Position numbers and translations under genes: made by a program. Shown in pieces: positions 53,803-62,074 of a DNA stretch of 64,000 bases. This DNA is from Quatrionicoccus australiensis (GTDB lineage Bacteria; Pseudomonadota; Gammaproteobacteria; Burkholderiales; Rhodocyclaceae): the NCBI RefSeq assembly GCF_020510425.1, contig NZ_JAHBAH010000001.1, positions 3,453,001-3,517,000 of the forward strand. The letters are read 5' to 3'. The notes below the pieces were generated by a model that saw nothing but the letters and a program-made list of their open reading frames with translations, was not told the DNA's origin and did no database searches. Each line of letters opens with the position of its first letter. Position 1 is the stretch's first letter.

Positions 53803-54828
53803 ATGACTCTCCCTTCTCACAAACCCGACATCTGCCTGCCGACCGGTACGGCCGAGCTGGCGATGCTTGATGTTTATATGCCGATGATGAAGTCGGCGGC
53901 GATTGTTTCGGCGGGGCGGCTGGGTTTGTTCGAGGCGCTGGCGGGCGGGGCGCTGGAGGTGGATGCGCTGGCGGCGAAGATCGGCAGCAGTGTGCGCGGG
54001 ACGGCGGTGCTGGCCGATTTTCTCGTTTGCATCGGCTACCTGGAGAAGCAGGGCGAGGCGTTTTCCAATACGGCGAGCACGCAGCGCTGGTTCACCAGCG
54101 CCGGCCGGGTCGATTACACGCCGGGCCTGCTGTGGACGCACGAAGCCTGGCCGATGATGGGCGAGCTGGCCGAGGCCGTGCAGCGCGGCGGGCCGGAACA
54201 GACGCTGTGGCAGGCGATGGAGGTGCAGCCGCAGCTCGGGCCGGTGTTTTCGTCCTACATGGCGGCGTTTGCCGGCGATCTCGGTCCTGACCTGCTCAAG
54301 CATGTGCCGATCGCGCCGGCGCAGCGCCGCCTGCTCGATCTCGGCGGTTCGCACGGGCTGCATTCGATCCGCTTCTGTCAGGCGCATGCGCAGTTGCAGG
54401 CGCAGATCGTCGATCTGCCGAGTGCCCTGACCAACACGCCGGCGACCATTGCCGCAGCCGGCTTGAGCGAGCGGATCAGCCTGACGCCGGGCAATGTGCT
54501 CGATCACGACTGGGGCAGCGGGCACGACGTGGTGTTCTACCTGTCGGTCGCCCACAACCAGACGGCGGAAGACAATCGCCGCGTCATCGCGCGTATTGCC
54601 GAGTCGCTCAATCCGGGCGGCTTGCTGGTCATCCACGAATACATCGAGGACCGGCCGCTCAACGCTTTCGTGGCCGCCTTCCGCCTGACCCTGCTTTACG
54701 AGACCGGCACGCAGACGCACCGCTCGGAAGACTACGCTGGCTGGCTGGATGCGGCGGGTTTCAGCGAGGTGACGCGGGTCGATCTTGATCCGCGCGAGAA
54801 GGGCTCGCTGCTGCTTGCACGGCGTTGA
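53803..54828 (+). CDS. SAM-dependent O-methyltransferase (family 2)
   Basis: 341 residues. The N-terminal dimerisation winged helix (about 20-105) is followed by a Rossmann-type methyltransferase domain with the SAM motif LLDLGGSHGLHSI, then VDLPSAL, LTPGNVLDHDW, and ESLNPGGLLVIHEYIEDRPLN. Such enzymes methylate hydroxyl groups of aromatic or other small molecules; the substrate is not evident. The start at 53803 is the first Met after a non-conserved extension. It is convergent with the DUF1415 gene. Confidence 0.85.
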   Translation: MTLPSHKPDICLPTGTAELAMLDVYMPMMKSAAIVSAGRLGLFEALAGGALEVDALAAKIGSSVRGTAVLADFLVCIGYLEKQGEAFSNTASTQRWFTSAGRVDYTPGLLWTHEAWPMMGELAEAVQRGGPEQTLWQAMEVQPQLGPVFSSYMAAFAGDLGPDLLKHVPIAPAQRRLLDLGGSHGLHSIRFCQAHAQLQAQIVDLPSALTNTPATIAAAGLSERISLTPGNVLDHDWGSGHDVVFYLSVAHNQTAEDNRRVIARIAESLNPGGLLVIHEYIEDRPLNAFVAAFRLTLLYETGTQTHRSEDYAGWLDAAGFSEVTRVDLDPREKGSLLLARR

Positions 54829-54865
54829 TTGCGGGGAGTTGGTTTCGGGCTCCTGCGGGTAGAAA

Positions 54866-54956
54866 CCCCTCCCGGCCTCCCCTTTTCAGGGGAGGAGCAA
54901 AACATCCCGGCTCAACCGACCTTCCTCTCCTGAGAGGGGGAGGGGCTTGCGGCCAG
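54866..54956. repeat. Inverted-repeat region between convergent genes
   Basis: CCTCCCC / GGGGAGG around TTTTCA and a second purine/pyrimidine palindrome (CTCTCCTGAGAGGGGGAGGGG) lie between the methyltransferase and DUF1415 genes. It could act as a bidirectional terminator, or be a common repetitive element; there is no T run. Confidence 0.45.
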
Positions 54957-55011
54957 GCGAAGTGAGGCCGGTGCCCGGACATATGTCCAAGCAAGGAGTG
55001 TGGGCTGCTTC

Positions 55012-55584
55012 CTACGCCAGCCAGAGCTTCTTCCAGCCTTCGTGGCCGATGCGTTCCATGGTTTCGATATTGCGCTCGAAGATGCTCTCGGCGTCCGGGA
55101 AGGCGGCGACGGCGCGGTCGATGCTGCTTTCGCGCAGCAGGTGCAGGGTCGGGTAGGGCGAGCGGTTGGTGAAATTGGCGATGTCGTCCGGCTCGCTGCC
55201 GGCGAACTCGTATTGCGGATGCAGGCTGGCGATCTGGAAGACGCCGTCGTAGCCGAGGTTGCGGTTGAGCGCATCGACTTCGGCGAGAAAGAAGTGATAG
55301 TCGAGGAAGTCGGTCATCGCCTGCGGGTGGATGAGCAGCGTCGTGTCGAGTTCGGCCGGGTCGGTGTCGCGCAGGCGGTTGAGTTCGCTTTCGATTTCGG
55401 CGAGCAGTTCGTCGGCTGTCGTCGCAGCGGTCAACGCGTAGCGGACCTGCTTTTTGACGAAGACGCTCTTGGCGAACGGGCAGAGATTGAGGCCGATCAC
55501 GGCGCGTTCCAGCCACAGCTTGGTGTTGGCGATGATTTCGTCGCTGGCGGCGAGGTCGGTGTAGGGCATGAGAAGCTGGGGCAT
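55012..55584 (-). CDS. DUF1415 family protein
   Basis: 190 residues. Conserved segments are TKLWLERAVIGLNLCPFAKSVF, DTTLLIHPQAMTDFLDYHFFL, GYDGVFQIASLHPQYEFAG and NRSPYPTLHLLRESSIDRAV, the DUF1415 signature of a proteobacterial cytosolic family with no known function. The start at 55584 (MPQLLMPYTDL) is preferred over the much longer frame; Met at 55569 is an alternative. Confidence 0.88.
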   Translation of the reverse strand: MPQLLMPYTDLAASDEIIANTKLWLERAVIGLNLCPFAKSVFVKKQVRYALTAATTADELLAEIESELNRLRDTDPAELDTTLLIHPQAMTDFLDYHFFLAEVDALNRNLGYDGVFQIASLHPQYEFAGSEPDDIANFTNRSPYPTLHLLRESSIDRAVAAFPDAESIFERNIETMERIGHEGWKKLWLA

Positions 55585-55710
55585 GGCGGCAGACCTGATC
55601 AATGTGGAGGCCGGCGGACAGGTCCGGCCAGAGTGCCCGGCGTCGGGCGGGGCGCCTGAGTTGCAGCCGTGCATCGTTACAGCAATGCACGGCCCGCCAT
55701 TTTAGCCGCT

Positions 55711-57369
55711 TCAGCGTTCCTTGTTGCCGATCACGCCCCACAGGGCGCGGAACTTGCCGGCGAAGGTCAGTCTTTCGTCGGACATCGCTTCGAGGAAGTC
55801 GGACAGGCGTTTCGACTTGGCGACGGCAAAGAGCACCAGCGCGATGAAGACGGTGGTCGCGATCAGGCCGTGCATGGCGCGTTCGAGGATGGAGCCTTCG
55901 CCGAAGGCGATGATGTTCATGCCGAAGTAGCCGGTGGTTACCGTGGCGATCAAGCCGAGGATGGTGATCACGGTCAGGCGGACGACGGTGTTCGATTGGC
56001 GGCGCTGCGAGTCGCTGTCGAGGTAGTGGCTCATCTCGCGAATCTCGTCGCGCACGTCGTGGTACATCGCATCGTTGCGCAGGTGATCGGAACAGAGCCG
56101 GAAGATGGCCTGGACGTGCGGCCGCTCGGACAGCTCATGGAACCAGTAGCGGTGCGTGAAGCGCAGGAAAGTCTCGAAATTGGCGCGGATGCGGCGCTTG
56201 AAGCGGCGCACCGAGATGTCGTTGCGGATGTCGAGGTCGTTCACCGCATCGACCAGAACTTCGGAAAAGACGAGCAGCGAGGCGCGGTGCAGGTGGGCGA
56301 TCAGGAAGACGAGGAAATATTGGTGGCGGAATTGCGCCAGCACGCCGCGCTCGCCATCGACGAAGAAGGGCGAGGCGGCATCGCCGACCACGGTGAAGGC
56401 GTTGCCGGTGCTCATGAAGCGGGTGTTCGGGCCGGCTTCGCTGTCGGTCCAGAAACGGTCCTGGCAGAAGCGCTTTTCGAAATCGATGACCATCGGTTCG
56501 TTGACCGGTAGCGTTTCATCCGGATGCAGCATGGTGGCCAGGCCGAGGCGCACCCAGTCTTCGCGGCGCAGGCTGCGCGGCCGGTCGACGGCAAGAAAGG
56601 CCATGATCGGCATGCGCTGGTATTCGACCAGGCGGTAACGCAGGTCGCCGGGTTCGTCGGAATGCGCCAGCACGAGCGGCCGGAGCAGGCTGGCCCAGTG
56701 TTCGGAAACGCAGGGGCTACGGTGCTGGCTGACATAGCCGAGATACTTTTCGCGGCGTTCGGCATCGGAGCGGGCGACGACTTCGCCTGAGACATTGAGC
56801 CATTCGGCGAGATAGACGTTGTGCAGGCCTTCGCCGCCTTCTTCCCAGCCCGACGGGTAGGCGCGCCCGAAGCGGAAGAGGATGTCGCGCGCGGTGGCGA
56901 GCGGCAGGTCGTTGGCACGTACCTCGAGATTGAGCTGGACGAGATCGAGGTCGTGGAAAAAATAGAGGTCGAGATGCACGATGTGCAGCTCGACCGGCAC
57001 CTGGCCCTTGCGCAGGGTCAGGCGCAGGCCGGTGATGTCCTTGCGCCGGAAGACGTGCATCGGCGAGTTGCCGGGCGGGTCGTCCGGTGCGGCGTGGCGC
57101 GAGCGGCCTTCGCCATAGAGGAAGCGCTGCACGTAGGGCAGGAAGGAGACGAATTCGCGGTAATGCCGCTCTTCGAACTGGCTCGGGTCGTCGGTGAACT
57201 CATCGTCGATCAGGCGCCATGGGTGGCTGCCCTGGCTGGCCTCGAAGATTTCCCAGTGGCGGCCATCGCTGCCGTCGGTGGCGAGCGGTTCGAGCTGCAG
57301 CGGCCAGACCAGGCTGGCGTGAAAAAGCCGGACCAGGTCGTCGTCCTGGCGAGTGGCGGTCAATGGCAC
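55711..57369 (-). CDS. CorA-like membrane protein with very long N-terminal domain
   Basis: 552 residues, GTG start with AGGGAG ahead. The last part has two membrane helices with the CorA signature GMN (residues 483-485 in TTGYFGMN) between them, so it is related to CorA divalent-cation channels. The about 460-residue cytosolic part is longer than in classic CorA (about 250) and starts with a region like LFHASLVWPLQLEPL. The acidic loop after GMN lacks the usual MPE pattern, so Mg transport is not certain. It could instead be a CorA-like efflux or sensor protein. Confidence 0.75.
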   Translation of the reverse strand: MPLTATRQDDDLVRLFHASLVWPLQLEPLATDGSDGRHWEIFEASQGSHPWRLIDDEFTDDPSQFEERHYREFVSFLPYVQRFLYGEGRSRHAAPDDPPGNSPMHVFRRKDITGLRLTLRKGQVPVELHIVHLDLYFFHDLDLVQLNLEVRANDLPLATARDILFRFGRAYPSGWEEGGEGLHNVYLAEWLNVSGEVVARSDAERREKYLGYVSQHRSPCVSEHWASLLRPLVLAHSDEPGDLRYRLVEYQRMPIMAFLAVDRPRSLRREDWVRLGLATMLHPDETLPVNEPMVIDFEKRFCQDRFWTDSEAGPNTRFMSTGNAFTVVGDAASPFFVDGERGVLAQFRHQYFLVFLIAHLHRASLLVFSEVLVDAVNDLDIRNDISVRRFKRRIRANFETFLRFTHRYWFHELSERPHVQAIFRLCSDHLRNDAMYHDVRDEIREMSHYLDSDSQRRQSNTVVRLTVITILGLIATVTTGYFGMNIIAFGEGSILERAMHGLIATTVFIALVLFAVAKSKRLSDFLEAMSDERLTFAGKFRALWGVIGNKER

Positions 57370-57428
57370 AAAAACTCCCTGCGATGAATGGCGCAGGGGG
57401 GATTCTAGGGCAATTGGCCGGCCGGCGT

Positions 57429-57695
57429 TCAGGCGGCGGCGAGGCCCTTGCGCAACAAGTCGTCGACCAGGGCGTTGAGGTCGAGCTGGCGCGCCGTAGC
57501 CTGGCTACGCAGGGTGTCGGCGAGTTGCGCATCGAGCTTGACGGCGAAGGGGATCAAACCCTTCGCCTGGTCGATTTTGCGCTGTTCCTTGCGGTCGACC
57601 GTGCCACCCTGGGCAAAACGCTCGGGCGTGCCGGCCTGCTTCATGCGGCCGTCGATTTTTTGCGAAAGGCTCTTGTAGAGATCGGTTTTTTTCAT
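57429..57695 (-). CDS. Small hypothetical protein with ribbon-helix-helix-like C-terminus
   Basis: 88 residues. A basic N-terminal half (MKKTDLYKSLSQKIDGRMKQAGTPERFAQG) precedes a segment LIPFAVKLDAQLADTLRSQATARQLDLNALVDDLLRKGL that fits a ribbon-helix-helix DNA-binding or antitoxin-type fold. No toxin partner is next to it. A palindrome copy (57592-57601) encodes VDR in the middle. The function is unknown. Confidence 0.6.
   Translation of the reverse strand: MKKTDLYKSLSQKIDGRMKQAGTPERFAQGGTVDRKEQRKIDQAKGLIPFAVKLDAQLADTLRSQATARQLDLNALVDDLLRKGLAAA
57592..57601. repeat. Dispersed palindrome CGGTCGACCG inside a small gene
   Basis: Exact copy in coding sequence with GGGCAAAACG 18 bases away, consistent with the family's A-tract partner. 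Confidence 0.7.
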
Positions 57696-57928
57696 GGGGG
57701 ACTCGGTAGGGTGGCCTGTCGGCGCGGGGCTGGACTGCCGTCGGGCAGTCCGGGAGATGCAATGCGGGGCGTCTGCTGAGGCAGAAAGCGATGGGCCGCC
57801 ATACCGGGCAAGGCTGTTATGTGGCGTGGCAGACAGAGCGGCCGCGCCGGCAAGGGGTACAAGGATAGCGTCTGCCCGCAGCCGGCGGGAATGTTTCTGC
57901 CCGGCCGCACTTTCCCGGAGGAATGATC

Positions 57929-58141
57929 ATGAAGAAAACAGCTGTATTGATGCTCGTCGTTGTCGCCAGCCTGCTGTCCGGCTGCGTCGTTTACGATAAT
58001 CCGAACCGCGATGGCGGCCCGCGTCATGGCGAGCGCGACCGGGATCGCGATGGCGTGCCCGACCGCATGGATCGCGATCGCGATGGCGACGGCGTGCCGA
58101 ATCGCCAGGACCGGCGTCCGGCCGATCGCGACCGCTACTAG
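57929..58141 (+). CDS. Small lipoprotein with Asp/Arg calcium-type repeats
   Basis: 70 residues. The signal peptide ends in LLSGC (Cys18), a lipobox. The rest is DRDRDGVPDRMDRDRDGDGVPNRQD-like, i.e. repeated D-x-D-x-D-G-V-P units seen in thrombospondin type 3 or calcium-binding repeats. It probably sits in the outer membrane. The ATG at 57929 is chosen because GGAGG is 7 bases ahead; the ATG at 57923 is too close. Confidence 0.75.
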   Translation: MKKTAVLMLVVVASLLSGCVVYDNPNRDGGPRHGERDRDRDGVPDRMDRDRDGDGVPNRQDRRPADRDRY

Positions 58142-58281
58142 CCGGCATCGTCGTGTCGCAAAGCCGACAAGCGCTGCGGCCGCGCCGGGCCGGCAGGCCG
58201 CCCGGCCTTGTCCGGCGGGGCGGCGGCTTTCTGGCATCGGTCTTGCGTCGACCGCTGCATCCGCTGACTCGCCTTGACGCC

Positions 58282-58605
58282 ATGACCGCTGCCCAACCCA
58301 ACCCGTACCAATGTATTTCGCCTGCGGCGGCCGCCGCCCTGATCCGTTCGACGCCGAATGTGACGATCTTCGATGTGCGCGACCTGGCCAGTTACCGGCT
58401 CGGTCACGTCGAAGCGGCTGCACATCTCGCCGAAGATCGTTTTCTCGCCTGGTCGAAGCGTCTCGACCAGGAGCAACCGGTGCTGATCTATTGCTACAAG
58501 GGCAATGCCAGCAAGACCTACGCGCAGATGTTCTGCGATTTCCGCTTTCGCAATGTGTTCAGTGTCGATGGCGGCTACCAGCCGCTGGCCGAGGCGCTGG
58601 CGTGA
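58282..58605 (+). CDS. Rhodanese-domain protein (GlpE-like)
   Basis: 107 residues, single rhodanese domain. The active loop CYKGNAS (Cys near residue 73 in LIYCYKGNASKTYAQ) is the GlpE-type pattern, so thiosulfate or persulfide sulfur transfer is likely. IFDVRDLASYRLGHVEAAAHL is the N-terminal signature. The start MTAAQPNPYQCIS at 58282 is used. The stop overlaps the GTG of the next gene, making a three-gene operon with a GST at the end. Confidence 0.88.
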   Translation: MTAAQPNPYQCISPAAAAALIRSTPNVTIFDVRDLASYRLGHVEAAAHLAEDRFLAWSKRLDQEQPVLIYCYKGNASKTYAQMFCDFRFRNVFSVDGGYQPLAEALA

Positions 58606-58970
58606 TCGCAGCGCACGTTGCACGCTGGGTTGCGGCCAATCCGCTGGCGCCGATCGAGGTCGATTGCGCGACGGCGGTGATGCTCAAGATTCTCGATGGC
58701 AAGTGCAAGATGGCGGCCGCCGAGAAGATCGTCATGGCGCATCTTTACGATGCCGTGCGGCATCTGCCCGGCATCAGCCTGGGCGAGGAAAGCCATGCCC
58801 TGATCGGGCGTGCCCGCGGCCAGGACGATGAGGCGCTGAAGAACTTCATTTACGAGCAGCGCGTGCTCGCCGAAACGGTGATCGGCCGGCCGGTGATGAA
58901 AGCTTTCAAGGCGATGATCCGGCAGCGCGGCCTGCTCGCCATCGACGTGCCGGTGGAAGAGGACGCCTGA
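58602..58970 (+). CDS. Hypothetical protein between rhodanese and GST
   Basis: 122 residues with a GTG start overlapping the rhodanese stop, and a stop overlapping the GST start. It is mostly alpha-helical, containing a central LDGKCKMAAAEKIVMAHLYDAVRHLPG segment. No domain is recognised. Tight coupling on both sides implies a shared function, perhaps in sulfur or redox handling. Confidence 0.65.
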   Translation: MIAAHVARWVAANPLAPIEVDCATAVMLKILDGKCKMAAAEKIVMAHLYDAVRHLPGISLGEESHALIGRARGQDDEALKNFIYEQRVLAETVIGRPVMKAFKAMIRQRGLLAIDVPVEEDA

Positions 58971-59617
58971 TGAAACGTTTCTACATGACGCCCGGCTCGT
59001 GCTCGACCGGCATCCACATCCTGCTCGAAGAATGCGGCCTGGTCTTCGAGGCCTGGATCGTCAATCTGCTGGCCGGCGACCAGTACAAGAAGGACTACCT
59101 GGCGATCAACCCCAAGGGCAGCGTGCCGGCCCTGGTGCTCGACGATGGCAGCGCGCTGACCGAGTTTTCGGCAATTGCCTGGTGGCTGGCGAAAACCTAT
59201 CCGAAGCGCAAGCTGCTGCCGGAAAGTATCGAAGGCGAGGTGCGCGTGCTCGGCATCATGAACTACGCGGTGCATACGCTGCACACGCAGGGCTTTGCTC
59301 GCATCTTCACCACCGAGCGCTTTTCGTCCAGCGCGGCCGAGCAGGAATCGGTCAAGGCACAGGGCCGTCAGATCATCGACCAGGGCTTTGCCATCATCAA
59401 CCGCGAACTGGCCGGCCGTGATTACGTCGTCGAAAATTTCGGGATTGCCGATGCGGCGCTGTTCTATGTCGAATTCTGGGCCGACCGGACCGGCATTCCG
59501 CTGCCGGAAAACTGTCTCGCCCACTATCGCCGCATGCTGACCCGGCCGGCGGTGCGCCAGGTGCTGGCCGAGGAGGGCTACGCCGCCGTCCTTAAACAGG
59601 ACGGCCAGGCAGGCTGA
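58970..59617 (+). CDS. Glutathione S-transferase family protein
   Basis: 215 residues. The thioredoxin-like N-terminal domain has the GST beginning (FYMTPGSCSTGIHILLEECGL), the cis-Pro segment NPKGSVPALVLDDG and ALTEFSAIAWWLA. The C-terminal helical domain ends with YRRMLTRPAVRQVLAEEGY. The presence of Ser-Cys-Ser at the active site region suggests a beta-class-like enzyme. The ATG overlaps the preceding stop. It detoxifies electrophiles or reduces disulfides. Confidence 0.88.
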   Translation: MKRFYMTPGSCSTGIHILLEECGLVFEAWIVNLLAGDQYKKDYLAINPKGSVPALVLDDGSALTEFSAIAWWLAKTYPKRKLLPESIEGEVRVLGIMNYAVHTLHTQGFARIFTTERFSSSAAEQESVKAQGRQIIDQGFAIINRELAGRDYVVENFGIADAALFYVEFWADRTGIPLPENCLAHYRRMLTRPAVRQVLAEEGYAAVLKQDGQAG

Positions 59618-59623
59618 TGGCGC

Positions 59624-60211
59624 TCAGATGGCTGCTGTCGTTGCGACGGCAGCGGCCGGTATCTCTGCGCCGGCTTGAGCCTGCGGGTGGGCGCGGCGGG
59701 GAATGAAACTGTCGTCGAGCAGGCGTTCAATGCGAAAGAACGCTTCATGCCGCGAAAAGGGCTTTTTCATGAAGTCATCGGCGCCGATGCGGGTGCCGAA
59801 AAACTGTTCCATCGCCTGTTCGTTGCCGCTCATCATGATTACCGGCGTTTCGCGCAATTCAGGATCGCGGCGGATGGCGCGCAGCGCGGCAAAGCCGTTC
59901 ATGCCGGGCAACACGATGTCGAGAAAGACCAGTTCGGGTTTGTGTTGGTGCATCAGCAGCAGGCCGGCTTCGGCGTCGAGCGCCTCGTAGACTTCGTAGC
60001 CGGCCGAACGCAGGAATTTGCGCAGCACCGTGACGATGGTTTTCGAGTCGTCGATGACCAGCACCCGGGTGCCTTCGCGGGCATTGATGCGCGGCTTGTG
60101 GCGGCGCTCCTCGATGGCTTGTTCGAGCAATGGAAGCGATTCCGGTGCGCTGGCCGGTTGTGTGTCGCTGCCGCCTCCGAAGAGGCGCCTGATGAATTCA
60201 AATATTCCCAC
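59624..60211 (-). CDS. CheY-like response regulator with N- and C-terminal extensions
   Basis: 195 residues. A short N-terminal helix (MGIFEFIRRLFGGGS) and linker precede a receiver domain with Asp54/Asp55, the phosphoacceptor Asp98 in LVFLDIVLPG, and the conserved Lys in DFMKKPF. No output domain; the C-terminal 30 residues are Ala/Pro-rich. Such stand-alone regulators act in twitching motility or chemotaxis networks. The starting amphipathic helix could attach to the membrane. It is convergent with the GST gene. Confidence 0.85.
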   Translation of the reverse strand: MGIFEFIRRLFGGGSDTQPASAPESLPLLEQAIEERRHKPRINAREGTRVLVIDDSKTIVTVLRKFLRSAGYEVYEALDAEAGLLLMHQHKPELVFLDIVLPGMNGFAALRAIRRDPELRETPVIMMSGNEQAMEQFFGTRIGADDFMKKPFSRHEAFFRIERLLDDSFIPRRAHPQAQAGAEIPAAAVATTAAI

Positions 60212-60372
60212 GACTGTTCCCTCAATCGAATACTGCTGTGTCCGGCAGCCTGTCTCGGCCGTTCCAGAACATTGAAGAATATCAAGCGGGCTATTCTATG
60301 ATGCGCCCTGCATTTTTTCGAGGGATTTCTTTAGCATCGGGTACCTCGGCGTGAAAATGCCCTGTTTTTACA

Positions 60373-60381
60373 GGTTGACCG
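60373..60381. repeat. GGTTGACCG variant of the dispersed motif
   Basis: It lies in the gap before the DUF302 gene with GCCCTGTTTTTACA before and GTAGGCGCG after, parallel to the copy at 49106. Confidence 0.65.
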
Positions 60382-60474
60382 GTAGGCGCGATTAGCCTGG
60401 TTTGCCGTTGTGCCGCAAGGCGTGCATCTCCTCTATCATTCGCCCCTGTCTTGTTTGAGCCGCAGGGAGTGCCC

Positions 60475-60858
60475 GTGTTTTACATCGTTGAAAGCGACAA
60501 GTCCTTCTACGAAGTGACCTTCGATCTGGAGCCGGTCATCCAGCGCCTCGGCTTCAGCGTGTTGCAGGCGCATGATTTCGGCGAAATGCTGCGCAGCAAG
60601 GACATCGATTTCGACGACGAGTGCAAGGTCTTCGAAATTTTCAATTTCCGTCAGACGGAAAAACTGCTGCGCCAGGACATGCGCCTGAGCCTGGCCTTGC
60701 CCTGGCGGATTTCGGTCTATACCGAGAACGGCGCGACCAAGATTGGCCTGATCAAGCCGACTGCCTTGCTCGCCACGCTGGCTCCCGGTGCCGACTGGGC
60801 CAGGCTGGCGCGCGAGATCGAGGAACGGGCGATCCAGATCGTCGACGAAACGCGCTGA
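60475..60858 (+). CDS. DUF302 family protein
   Basis: 127 residues. The domain has the DUF302 pattern: an initial beta-strand, QRLGFSVLQAHDFGEMLRSKDIDFDDECKVFEIFNFRQTEKLLRQDMRLSLALPWRISVYTENGATKIGLI. The function is unknown; structures suggest a small-molecule binding fold. The start is GTG at 60475, with AGGGAG 5-6 bases ahead; GTG 60469 is an alternative. Confidence 0.8.
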   Translation: MFYIVESDKSFYEVTFDLEPVIQRLGFSVLQAHDFGEMLRSKDIDFDDECKVFEIFNFRQTEKLLRQDMRLSLALPWRISVYTENGATKIGLIKPTALLATLAPGADWARLAREIEERAIQIVDETR

Positions 60859-60865
60859 GCCCGCC

Positions 60866-61735
60866 TTAGTCAAGTGCTGCTGCCGCGGCCTCGGCCTTGC
60901 CGCTGAAGGCGGGGCCGCTGATTTCCACTGCCGTCAGGCCGCGATTGACGTCCAGCCCGGTCAGCCGCCAGTCATGCACGGCGAGGCCGGGGATGGGCTG
61001 GCGCAGGCGCTCGTGAAAGCGCGTCGGCCAGGTGACGCCGGCAATCTGTCGATGCTCGAAGAAATCGACCTCGGCAATTGCGCCCCGGGTGGATTCCAGT
61101 CCCTCCATCGTGAAGCGCACGCGGCGCAGCAGATGGTTCTCGCGGTCGAAGAACAGCTGGTAGCGATCTTCCGCCGACAGCCCGTGGCCCGGCCGGCGCA
61201 CGGCGATGATGCTGATGCAGGCCCGGCCTTCGACTTCCTCGTCGGGCCCGCTCGCCAGGCTTAGGTTGCCTTCCATGAAATAGAACGGTCCGCTCAGGAA
61301 CATGCGGTAGCCATCGGCGACCAGCGCCGCCGCGGCCAGCGCATCGCGGTCGCTGCTGGCTGCGCCGTTGTAGCTCACCTGCACGCCATCGACACTGCGC
61401 ACCACCTGCTTGCTGCCGCCCGGCCCGCGATGCTGCTGGGCGTTGAGCGGGCGCGCGCCGAGGATCAGGCGCTCCTGTGAAGTCTGGCGAAATTCGGCAT
61501 CGATCAGCGTCGGTTGCAGGCGCTTGACCAGGCCGGCCCATTCGCCGGCATAGCTGACATTGATGTCCCCGATCTGGCGGAACGCGGCAAGGCCGTGCGC
61601 TTCGGCGGCGGCCTGCAGCACCGCGCGCGCCGCCGGTTGTTCGCCGTTGTTGCTGACCAGCGGGATACCGCGCGAGGCGCAGGCGGCAAACAGCGGCAGG
61701 CAGAGCGCGAGCAGGACGAGACGAAACGGGCGCAT
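60866..61735 (-). CDS. Outer membrane lipoprotein, LolA/LppX-like candidate
   Basis: 289 residues. The signal peptide with lipobox FAAC (Cys19) indicates an outer membrane lipoprotein. The mature part is beta-rich, with segments such as FYFMEGNLSLASGPDEEVEGRACISIIAVRRPG and DRYQLFFDRENHLLRRVRFTMEGL. That layout resembles LolA/LppX half-barrel lipoproteins but is only an impression. It ends 7 bases from the convergent DUF302 gene. The gene upstream is preceded by a paired-palindrome element. Confidence 0.7.
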   Translation of the reverse strand: MRPFRLVLLALCLPLFAACASRGIPLVSNNGEQPAARAVLQAAAEAHGLAAFRQIGDINVSYAGEWAGLVKRLQPTLIDAEFRQTSQERLILGARPLNAQQHRGPGGSKQVVRSVDGVQVSYNGAASSDRDALAAAALVADGYRMFLSGPFYFMEGNLSLASGPDEEVEGRACISIIAVRRPGHGLSAEDRYQLFFDRENHLLRRVRFTMEGLESTRGAIAEVDFFEHRQIAGVTWPTRFHERLRQPIPGLAVHDWRLTGLDVNRGLTAVEISGPAFSGKAEAAAAALD

Positions 61736-61759
61736 GGCAATTTCCTTGGCAGGGCGGGA

Positions 61760-61800
61760 CGGTCGACCGTTGAAAAATGGCTTTTTTGGGTGGTCGACCG
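61760..61800. repeat. Paired GGTCGACC palindrome element
   Basis: CGGTCGACCG (61760-61769) and TGGTCGACCG (61791-61800) flank TTGAAAAATGGCTTTTTTGGG. The cores start 31 bp apart, i.e. about three helical turns. It lies 25 bases upstream of the lipoprotein gene and could be a protein-binding site. Confidence 0.75.
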
Positions 61801-62074
61801 TTGCGGGTTTGATGGTGATGTTTAAATTGTAGAATTTGTAATAAATGTCACATTATGAAGACATTGGTCGCCGGGTTTTTGTTCCCGGCGCGGGAGGGAA
61901 GAGCAAAATATTGCAAGAAGTCGCTGCAATTCTTACGAAATGTGACCGATGGTTACCGGTAAATGTATATTTTTGTTATCAATTAACTGGTAAGACCAAT
62001 TCCGTGATAAAAACCTGAACCTGTCGCTGCGTTGCTGGCGTGGCATGTTGAATTTATTGAAAATGAGGTTTTTC
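61801..62074. other. AT-rich control region before the second chemoreceptor
   Basis: Clearly more AT-rich than its surroundings, with TTTAAATTGTAGAATTTGTAA near 61818 and GTATATTTTTGTTATCAATT near 61966. No gene is supported. It probably contains the promoter of the chemoreceptor, but no -35/-10 pair stands out. Confidence 0.5.
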
